64,000 nt of DNA, taken from contig OX421967.1 in NCBI GenBank assembly GCA_949128115.1, positions 3,524,070-3,588,069 of the forward strand, written 5' to 3'. Source of the DNA: Anaspis maculata. Its lineage: Eukaryota > Arthropoda > Insecta > Coleoptera > Scraptiidae. This document shows positions 56,408 to 64,000 of this stretch, piece by piece (position 1 is the first letter of the stretch; every line of letters begins with the position of its first letter). The notes below the pieces were generated by a model, which was given only the letters and a program-made list of their open reading frames with translations, did not search any database and was not told the DNA's origin. The translations under genes were made by a program, and so were the position numbers.

Positions 56408-56913
56408 ACAATTTAGTTTTACCCTCGGTTTTACCTCGAGCCTCACTCTCCCACAGTACCTACCGTGGTACTCACCCCCATAATTTTTAAATCCTTTGAT
56501 TGTCCAGAATTCTGATAAATCTAATAGGCAATCAGTCACTTCAAGTGTTTCGCACCGGCCGGTACTTTTTGTAGGTCTAGTCTTTTTCTTTTGGGAGATG
56601 CGAACATTGCAAAAAACAACTGGTGAACTGGAAGTTTGAAAGTTGTTACAAGGTTCGGCTCGGTGAAGTGTATTATGGGAACACTGGGACCTTTTTTCTT
56701 GAGACGGTTTCCATTTGACAGATCATGGTGGAATGCTTATTCTCATTTAGCTTTCTGCCACGGACCTATATTAAATTTGGTAGAGATCGGTTGAACGGTT
56801 GAAAAATAAATGCATGGACATTAGTAGGTAGGTATATTGTAAAACTAGTGTTACAATGACGATTTTTGAAATACGACTAAGTTTGCTCAACGATACCGCG
56901 AGGCACCGCTGGA
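56408..56913. other. No gene recognised
   Basis: Region downstream of zinc-finger gene 4 (3' side). No polyadenylation signal stands out on the minus strand. Confidence 0.3.
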
Positions 56914-58314
56914 TTAGATCCCAGAGGGGGCAGAAGGCCTTTCTGAACAGTTCCTACGCGGTGTCAGCGTGGACTTATTGTGGTATTCTTGATTCGCACC
57001 ATGTTTCAACAAGTGACATTCCAAATATCGCTTCCGTTTAGCTCGGTAAGAACAATGGTTGCACTGGAACCAGATGATTTCTTCATCCGCAGTATGTTTT
57101 GCCATGATATGCAATCTTAAAACTGAGCTTTGTTTAGCTCGGTACGGACAATGGTTGCACTGGAACCAGTTGATTCCTTCATCCGCAACATGTTGCAACA
57201 AGTGCCATTTCAAATATGGCTTCTGTTTAGCTCGGTACGAACAATGGTTGCACTGGAACCACTCGATTTCTTCATCCGCAACATGTTTCAACACGTGCGT
57301 TTTCAAATTTGACTTTTTCTTAGCTCGGAACGAACAGTGGTTACACTGAAACCAGTTGATTTCTTCATTCGCAGTATGTTTCAATACGATGTGCATTTTC
57401 AAAGAGCAGTTGCGTTTAGTTCGGAACGAACAATTGTTGCATTGAAACCATTTGGCTTCTTCATTTGCAGTATGTTTCACCATAATGTGCCTTTTCAAGG
57501 ATCTGCTATATTTGGTTCGGTATGAACAGTGGTTGCACTGAAACCATTTTATTTCATCATCCGTAACATGTGTCAACATGTGTCTTTTCAAATAAGAACT
57601 TTGTTTAGCTTGGTACGAACAATGGTTACACTGGAACTGCTTGATTTCTTCATTCGTAGCATGCGTCAACATGTGCCTTTTCAAATAGGACCTTTGTTTA
57701 GCTCGGTACGAACAATGGTTACACTGGAACCAGTTGATTTCTTCGTTCGCAGCATGATTATTTATTATGTGCACTTTCAAATGTGACTTACGATTAGATC
57801 GGTACGAACAATGGTTGCAATTATACTTGTCGATTCTTGGATCACGCGTCCATTCGTTCAATTCCAATACTCCAACATCCCTGGCGGTTCTTCTTGTACC
57901 AGCCCCATCCAAATCTAGCGATTCTTTCATGTCTACGGCCTCTTTTGCGGTTTGTTGTGGTCTTCCCGCCGGCTCGTTTCCACATGAATCGTGATGTTTC
58001 ACAAAAGATAAACTTGAATCGGACTTGTATCTGCAGTAGTCACACAGATATCTTTCAATTTCTTCGCAAAACGTCCCGTTTTCATTGTTTCCGGTCGTCC
58101 CCAGACTATGTACTTGTTTGCAATGTTCGTACAGTTCGATCTGGTAGTAGCATTTGTATTCGCAGCGAATGCAAGGGAGCTGTTCCGGCTCCACAATGGC
58201 ATGATACGGTTCGGATGCATAAATATTCTTGTGATTCTTCCGGACGTGGTGGGCGAGTTGAAAAGCGGATTCAGTCCGATGCGAACATTGCGGGCAGTTG
58301 TACGTGTCAACCAT
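56914..58314 (-). CDS. C2H2 zinc-finger protein 4 (466 aa, about 12 fingers)
   Basis: The most diverged full member and probably a nuclear DNA-binding protein. N-terminal module: CPQCSHRTESAFQLAHHVRKNH, CEYKCYYQIELYEHC, CDYCRYKSDSSLSFVKH. After a spacer (about residues 115-160), nine fingers of type CNHCSYRAKQ...HMLTH run to about residue 445, with linkers like ATNEEIKWFQC. I start at 58314: an in-frame ATG 10 codons upstream (58344) falls inside a leader intron (acceptor TATTATAG ending 58331). The last residues are a serine/proline-rich tail with no finger. The pseudogene at 60905-61391 has the same CNHCSYRAKR finger type and is its closest relative here. Confidence 0.88.
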   Translation of the reverse strand: MVDTYNCPQCSHRTESAFQLAHHVRKNHKNIYASEPYHAIVEPEQLPCIRCEYKCYYQIELYEHCKQVHSLGTTGNNENGTFCEEIERYLCDYCRYKSDSSLSFVKHHDSCGNEPAGRPQQTAKEAVDMKESLDLDGAGTRRTARDVGVLELNEWTRDPRIDKYNCNHCSYRSNRKSHLKVHIINNHAANEEINWFQCNHCSYRAKQRSYLKRHMLTHATNEEIKQFQCNHCSYQAKQSSYLKRHMLTHVTDDEIKWFQCNHCSYRTKYSRSLKRHIMVKHTANEEAKWFQCNNCSFRTKRNCSLKMHIVLKHTANEEINWFQCNHCSFRAKKKSNLKTHVLKHVADEEIEWFQCNHCSYRAKQKPYLKWHLLQHVADEGINWFQCNHCPYRAKQSSVLRLHIMAKHTADEEIIWFQCNHCSYRAKRKRYLECHLLKHGANQEYHNKSTLTPRRNCSERPSAPSGI

Positions 58315-58600
58315 TTTGTGCAATTCTAACCTATAATAGTACAAAAATGAGATTTTGATATGAACTATTCAAGGCATTCATTAGCAGCTTACATTTTGTG
58401 TTGACGAAGAGTTCCAACAAATCGGAAATTATGTCGGCAACACGATGACAATCAATTTTCCTGGTTGAATCACATAGATACGATTCAATGCAGCGGAGAA
58501 TGCCTAGGCACTAGGCATGAATCAAGATCCATGTTGACAAAAAAGGGAACTAGAAAACTGGCGCTGAACTGTCTTACAACAGAGGGCGCGATGGTCAGGA
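58315..58600 (-). promoter_or_regulatory. Leader exon, intron and promoter region of zinc-finger gene 4
   Basis: The minus-strand donor is ACAAAATGTAAGCTG (intron begins 58392) and the acceptor TATTATAG ends at 58331, a 62-base intron. The region up to about 58596 is copied in inverted orientation at 55511-55710, except for an extra segment of about 85 bases at about 58447-58530 that is absent from the copy. Confidence 0.6.
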
Positions 58601-58653
58601 TGAGTGAATTTATAGCCAATCAGACCACTGGTTTTGACTTTGGCAAGTTATGT

Positions 58654-58810
58654 TAGCCTTAAATTGAGCATCAAATGCTGCAGCTTTTTTGCTGCAGTGC
58701 AGAGTTCTGATTGGAACTGACGCCTAAAATTGCTGTCAATGACCAACATGTGACCAATTAGAGCTCGGCAGCTAAAAAAGCGGCAGCATTTTATGCTCAA
58801 TATAAGGCTA
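58654..58810. mobile_element. 157-bp MITE with 43-bp inverted ends
   Basis: TAGCCTTAAATTGAGCATCA (58654) is inverted at the right end (TGCTCAATATAAGGCTA to 58810), with CTGCAGC/GCTGCCGC further inside. It may sit in a TA target (TA at both edges). No frame. Confidence 0.8.
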
Positions 58811-59005
58811 CTATTACGCCGTGTTAACTTTGTCTTTCAAATTCGCGCGTGTAGGTACCTATCTAAAAAAAAAATCAAAATCGTCGTCATATCTGTCGCG
58901 GGTCCTTTTATCGTAGATAGCATTTTTTTCTATATTGTTACGTTTTTTGCGTATCTACGGGTTCGATTATAATTGTGACGATAGTTTTAAAACACACAAT
59001 GAGTA

Positions 59006-59934
59006 GGGGAAGGTGTTGTACCTTGGACCGATTGTACCTACCTCGGACCAAATGCGATATTTCGAAAATGCAGTGACCTGTATGGTCGACAGTGTCTATT
59101 GTTCTTCGCAGTTAACAGTAGATGTCACTGAGTTGGTGAGAAATCCTCGAAGAGAAGGGATGTTAAAAATTTTCGTAACTTTATGATTCTCGCCTGCCAA
59201 AGTAAATATTCAAACACTAAACAGAGGTCAATACCGCCTTTGAACAGCAATCTATACGGATACTTCTATTTTTGACAAGTAGTCCACTCAGTTCTGTCTC
59301 ATTTAATCACAATCGGAATGGATAAAATGTAACCTCAAAATAACAGCAAGCCGTTTTTGCAACTTTTGACTTTATTGTACCTTGGACCGGCCAGCTCGTT
59401 GTACCTTGGACCGAACAAATGTAGGTAATGTAATGTGAACAACAAAAGGCCAGGACCTTTTTCGCAGTAGAATTTGCTCGTTTTAATATTATTTAATTCA
59501 TTTTATATATCAATATTATATGACGTATATCCCAAAGTTATATTTTCCAAACAATCAATTCATTTTTTTCGAGAATTTTTTCACAGTTACTCATTTGTGA
59601 TATTTTCATAGCATTATTGTCTCCTCTCAGAGTTCATGTATATTTGATATTAGTTCATTTATTCCATTGAAAAAATACTCAAAAACACTGTTTTTGACTT
59701 TCCTGTGTCGTGGTCCAAGGTACAACACGAGATTGTACCTTGGACCAAAAGACAAAAAAAACTATTTTCGAAATTTCCAAGTCAGCATGAATAATTTTGC
59801 AGATCGTGACATGAGTAGTGATAGATAAATCCTCACCAAATTATATGATGAGACAAAACCGGTTGTAACAGCCATGTTTCGCTCAAAATGAATTTTCAAA
59901 AAAAATCGTTCCAATAAGGTACAACACCTTCCCC
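59006..59934. mobile_element. 929-bp TA-flanked element with GTACCTTGGACC repeats
   Basis: The inverted ends are GGGGAAGGTGTTGTACCTTG (59006) and AAGGTACAACACCTTCCCC (ending 59934), flanked by TA. GTACCTTGGACC recurs in both orientations near 59018, 59377, 59401, 59710 and 59738. The design matches the element at 48409-49287 (GGGG ends, TA target, repeated GTAC..GG words), but the actual words differ. No transposase was found. Confidence 0.8.
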
Positions 59935-60031
59935 TATATTCATTACTGCGTAGGTACTACAATAAAATACACGACAACAATTATCTACTTAGGAATATCG
60001 CTGTGATTACTACTCGCTTTTAATCCGCTTG

Positions 60032-60316
60032 CTACCACTTCGCATTCCAATTCATAACTGCTCGTGAGCTGACGATTGATGTCTTACACAGGCCTCCGTT
60101 TAGTGTTCCCGAACTTTCCAGCAAACTCGACAGTGACCCGGCATACGATTTTCTAGGCGACTCCCGAATAATCTCACACATTTCGCGTATAATTCTGCCG
60201 TGCTCTAGAGCCGGCGCCGCCGCCAAATGGACAGATGTATCTTGATCAGGCGTGTGAGTCTCCATGTATTTCAATGTCATCACGCATACTGTAGAAATGT
60301 CCAGAGCTCCGCGCAT
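60032..60316 (-). CDS. Possible exon of an unknown protein (94 codons)
   Basis: This region is less AT-rich than its surroundings, and the frame stays open upstream of the first ATG (…DISRLFHSRSVQ), so it could be an internal or terminal exon. The translation contains ALDISTVCVMTLKYMETHTP and APALEHGRIIREMCEIIRES, which look like folded protein rather than repeat. I do not recognise it. A donor-like GTGTAAGAC lies near the 3' part. No partner exon was found in the window. Confidence 0.3.
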   Translation of the reverse strand: MRGALDISTVCVMTLKYMETHTPDQDTSVHLAAAPALEHGRIIREMCEIIRESPRKSYAGSLSSLLESSGTLNGGLCKTSIVSSRAVMNWNAKW

Positions 60317-60904
60317 TTGTACACTGCGGCTGTGGAAGAGCCTAGAAATATCGCGTGTTTACCAGAATGCACGGGAATCGTCGCTCGTTGCAATATTACT
60401 ATTTTCCATTATTATAATCTTTATTCTTATTACCCTTAGGTGTAAGGTATATACAACTCAACCATACCTAATAGGTATGTACCTACAATGTATTTACAAA
60501 TGTCTGCAGTAATAACAACACTTGGTTCTCTGATGCGTGTACAAATTCGGCACCTCGGTTCAATCCTTCTATTTTGATATCCTGATGCCAAAAAAGTCAG
60601 CAAAAGAAAAATGTAGAAAAATTGAATTTCTGCGCGGTTTTTCTCATCGCAGACCACTGTGGCGTCTGTTAGCTGAGACATTGAAATGAGCGACTGAATT
60701 TTAAAATAATTCATCAATCCAAATGACGCAAAGCGAAGCAATGAAGCAAGAATGAAGCAAACGGTTTTTTAAAGCAAACAAATCGCGCAAAGAATGTCCA
60801 GGAAGGCCGTTCGCCCCCTCTGAGATGAAATCCAGCCCGTCGTTCACTATGAACTGAGGGGAGGACTCCACTGCCCTTTAAAGATAGGTAGGTAGGTATA
60901 GTTT
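60317..60904. other. No gene recognised
   Basis: Unassigned; a 101-codon minus-strand frame at 60436-60741 has no recognisable motif. Confidence 0.3.
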
Positions 60905-61391
60905 AGTTTAAAACGAACAGTCCTTGCACTGAAACCAATGGATTTTTTTAGTCGCAGCATATTTATTTATCGTAGGTACCTATGCATTCTTAGGTGATAA
61001 GTATTATTTTAGTTCGGTACGAACACTGGTTACACTTCAACCAGTTGCGCTATTCTTGATTAGCAGCTTTTTTCAACAAATGTTCAGCTCGGTATGAACA
61101 AGGCTGAACTGGAATTATTTGGCTTCTTCATTCGCAGCATGTTTCATTATGTGCACCTTCAATTGTGACATCCGCTTAGCTCGGTACGAACAATGGTTGC
61201 ACTGGAACCAATCGATCTCTCCATTTGTAGCATGTGTCAACATGTGTCTTTTCAAAGTTGACTTGTTATTACTTCGGTACGAACATTGGTTGCACTGGAA
61301 CCAATTGATTTCTTCATTCGCAGCATGTTTCAACATGTGCCTTTTTAAATGTGACGCCCGCTTAGCTCGGTACGAACAGTGGTTGCACTGA
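60905..61391 (-). pseudogene. Zinc-finger gene remnant, related to gene 4
   Basis: From 61391 down, the minus strand encodes about three good fingers (CNHCSYRAKRASHLKRHMLKH; CNQCSYRSNNKSTLKRHMLTH; CNHCSYRAKRMSQLKVHIMKH), then a stop at 61115. Degenerate finger pieces follow, such as CNQCSYRTKI near 61010-61045 and CKDCSF near 60905-60930. The upstream (N-terminal) part is missing because the minisatellite at 61399 starts in mid-finger. It is not expressible as a full protein. Confidence 0.85.
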
Positions 61392-61398
61392 AAAGTGT

Positions 61399-63639
61399 GA
61401 ACTTTTTGGATAACAATTGTGTCTTTAGTTTATTGATATGTGTGTTCGTTCGTCAGATGTTGCGTTTGGAACAAGTAGCTGCCAACTCCAAAAGTGGTGA
61501 CCGATCGTTTCAAAAGTCACGTGGGTTGAAGCCTGGAGTCACGTGGGTTGAAGCCTGAACTTTTTGGATAACAATTGTGTCTTTTTTTTTTTTTTTGATA
61601 TTTGTGTTCGTTCGTCAGATGTTGCGTTTGGAACAAGTAGCTGCCAACTCCAAAAGTGGTGACGGATCGTTTCAAAAGTCACGTGGGTTTAAGCTTGGAG
61701 TCACGTGGGTTGAAGCCTGAAGTCACGTGGGTTGAAGCCTGAACTTTTTGGATAACAATTGTGTCTTTAGATTTTTGATATTTGTGTTTGTTCGTCAGAT
61801 GTTGCGTTTGGAACAAGTAGCTGCCAACTCCAAAAGTGGTGACCGATCGTTTTAAAAGTCACGTGGGTTAAAGCCTGAAGTCACGTGGGTTGAAGCCTGA
61901 AGTCACGTGGGTTGAAGCCTGAAGTCACGTGGGTTGAAACCTGACCTTTTTGGATAACAATTGTGTCTTTTCTTCTATATTTGTGTTCGTTCGTCAAATG
62001 TTGCGTTTGGAACAAGTAGCTGCCAACATCAAAAGTGGTGACCGATCGTTTTAAAAGTCACATGGGTTGAAGCCTGAAGTCACGTGGGTTGGAGCCTGAA
62101 GTCACGTGGGTTGAAGCCTGAACTTTTTGGATAACAATTGTGTCTTTAGTTCTTTTCATATTTGTGTTCGTTCGTCAGATGTTGCGTTTGGAACAAGTAG
62201 CTGCCAACTTCAAAAGTGGTGACCGATTGTTTTCAAAGTCACGTGGGTTGAAGCCCGAAGTCACGTGGGTTGAAGCCTGAAGTCACGTGGGTTAAAACCT
62301 GAACTTTTTGGATAATAATTGTGTCTTCAGTTTTTCGATATTTGTGTTCGTTCGTCAGATGTTGCGTTTGGAACAAGTAGCTGCCAACTCCAAAAGTGGT
62401 AACCATTCGTTTTAAAAGTCACGTGGGTTGAAGCCTGGAGTCACGTGGGTTGAAGCCTGAAGTCACGTGGGTTAAAGCGTGAACTTTTTGGATAACAATT
62501 GAGTCTTTTTTTTTGATATTTGTGTTCGTTCGTCAGATGATGCGTTTGGAACAAGTAGCTGCCAACTCCAAAAGTGGTGACCGATCGTTTTAAAAGTCAC
62601 GTGGGTTAAAGCCTGAAGTCACGTGGGTTGAAGCCTGAAGTCACGTTGGTTGAAGCCTGAAGTCACGTGGGTTGAAACCTGAACTTTTTGGATAACAATT
62701 GTGTCTTTTCTTCTATATTTGTGTTCGTTCGTCAGATGTTGCGTTTGGAACAAGTAGCTGCCAACATCAAAAGTGGTGACCGATCGTTTCAAAAGTCACG
62801 TGGGTTGAAGCCTGAAGTCACGTGGGTTGAAGCCTGAAGTCACGTGGGTTGAAGCCTGAAGTCACGTGGGTTAAAACCTGAACTTTTTGGATGACAATTG
62901 TGTCTTTAGTTTTTTGATATTTGTGTTCGTTCGTCAGTTGTTGCGTTTGAAACAAGTAGCTGCCAACTCCAAAAGTGGTGACCGATCATTTTAAAAGTCA
63001 CGTGGGTTAAAGCCTGAAGTCACGTGGGTTGAAGCCTGAAGTCACGTGGGTTGAAGCCTGAACTTTTTGGATAACAATTGTGTCTTTTTGTTTTGATATT
63101 TGTGTTCGTTCGTCAGATGTTGCGTTTGGAACAAGTAGCTGCCAACTCCAAAAGTGGTGACGGATCGTTTCAAAAGTCACGTGGGTTGAAGCTTGGAGTC
63201 ACGTGGGTGGAAGCCTGAAGTCACGTGGGTTGAAGCCTGAACTTTTTGGATAACAATTGTGTCTTTAGTTTTTTTCATATTTGTGTTCGTTCGTCAGATG
63301 TTGCGTTTGGAACAAGTAGCAGCCAACTCCAAAAGTGGTGACCGATCGTTTTAAAAGTCACGTGAGTTGAAGCCTGAAGTCACGTGGGTTGAAGCCTGGA
63401 GTCACGTGGGTTGAAGCCTGAAGTCACGTGGGTTAAAACCTGAACTTTTTGGATAACAATTGTGTCATTTCTTCTATATTTGTGTTCGTTCGTCAGATGT
63501 TGCGTTTGGAACAAGTAACTGCCAACATCAAAAGTGGTGACCGATCGTTTCAAAAGTCTCGTGGGTTGAAGCCTGAAGTCACGTGGGTTGGAGCCTGGAG
63601 TCAAGGGGGTTCAAACCTGAACTTTTTGGATAACAATTG
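61399..63639. repeat. Nested minisatellite: 158-203 bp units containing 22-bp E-box sub-repeats
   Basis: The landmark ACTTTTTGGATAACAATTGTG recurs 13 times (61401, 61559, 61743, 61944, 62122, 62303, 62483, 62683, 62882, 63062, 63241, 63444, 63621). Intervals are 158-203 bases and mostly differ by about 22. Each unit has a constant part (GTTGCGTTTGGAACAAGTAG, CCAAAAGTGGTGACCGATCG) followed by two to four copies of the 22-mer TCACGTGGGTTGAAGCCTGAAG. Unit length varies with 22-mer number. CACGTG is present in nearly every sub-repeat. Confidence 0.95.
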
Positions 63640-63845
63640 TGTTGGGAGAGCCGGGACGTCGCATTCACTCAATAAGACACCTTATTACGCTCGAAAACTT
63701 TATTATCACGAGAGCGACTTTACACACGTCCGCCTTATTCATGCTATGGTCCCGTACTGCCCGCTTGGTTCTGCTTCCTGTGGCACGCAGGAAGTAGGTA
63801 CCTCGGGTACTGCCAACCTAACCATTGCCAACTTTGGCGCTAACA
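63640..63845 (-). repeat. LTR-like sequence (206 bp), minus orientation
   Basis: On the minus strand it begins TGTTAGCGCCAAAGTTGG, contains AATAAAG and ends GGCTCTCCCAACA, the TG...CA layout and length of the other two LTRs in the window (199 and 209 bp). No primer-binding site follows its end and no clean purine tract precedes it, so it may be a solo or truncated LTR. It abuts the minisatellite directly. Confidence 0.45.
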
Positions 63846-64000
63846 CTCGGCCAATCCTGGCCTGAAAATGACCTCATTTTCATCTAGGTAGCTTTCCGGA
63901 CTTCAGTTACAAGCATTAACATTATATCATATGAACACTGAATTCTATCAAAGCTAAGGTACTATTTCGGCAAACGATATGAACATTGGGAACAACCGAA

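Noticed and set aside
61399..63639. CRISPR-like regular repeats
   Set aside because: Units are head-to-tail near-identical throughout, with no unique spacers, in a eukaryotic setting; this is a minisatellite.

Overview
The window is eukaryotic and repeat-rich, most likely from an arthropod and probably an insect. It has short GT-AG introns, Ty3/gypsy, LINE and Penelope-like retroelements, many small TA-target inverted-repeat elements, scattered TAGGTACCTA-type words, and inhibitor-of-apoptosis (IAP) genes with two BIR domains plus a RING. A hemipteran such as a mealybug, or a lepidopteran, would fit, but the sequence alone does not decide this. Cellular genes are sparse; most of the DNA is satellite, minisatellite, inverted duplication or decayed mobile element, as in heterochromatin or a young segmental-duplication zone.

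Layout. 1-7290: about 46 copies of a 146-bp satellite lying between two diverged inverted repeats. 7.5-8.9 kb: the first C2H2 zinc-finger gene (minus strand). 9.2-14 kb: a 2.1-kb foldback element and several terminal-inverted-repeat elements. 15.6-19.75 kb: a degenerate minisatellite tract whose orientation flips at blocks of a GTCAAGTTGTC-type repeat. 20.5-21.9 kb: a tandem duplication. 21.9-23.4 kb: the second zinc-finger gene. 24.4-28.7 kb: a decayed gypsy element fused to a fragment of another one. 28.7-42.05 kb: a large imperfect palindrome with arms of about 5.3 and 5.65 kb and a 2.4-kb spacer; each arm carries one intact IAP gene, so the two genes are divergently oriented. 42.5-46.8 kb: LINE and Penelope-like remnants and a hairpin element. 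46.9-48.2 kb: a two-exon gene of unknown function with a cysteine-rich C-terminus. 48.4-53.6 kb: a TA-flanked inverted-repeat element and a second decayed gypsy element (minus strand). 53.9-58.6 kb: the third and fourth zinc-finger genes, with a chimeric 57-codon ORF between them that carries a copied zinc-finger promoter, leader intron and start. 58.6-64 kb: more inverted-repeat elements, a zinc-finger gene remnant cut off by a nested E-box minisatellite, and an LTR-like sequence.

Two gene families dominate. The zinc-finger family (four genes, one remnant, one chimeric start) shares an N-terminal three-finger module, a C-terminal array of 8-10 fingers with unusually long linkers, and a small leader intron that ends just before the ATG. 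The IAP pair shares the same arrangement of a splice acceptor just upstream of the ATG. In both families the longest open frame can begin inside the intron, so I moved the starts inward for three genes. CACGTG (E-box) clusters recur at three places in the IAP palindrome and in nearly every unit of the 61.4-63.6 kb minisatellite. No undescribed biochemical system is proven. The best candidates for something new are the inverted-repeat-bounded satellite, the IAP palindrome with its E-box clusters, the promoter-capture ORF and the cysteine-rich two-exon gene.
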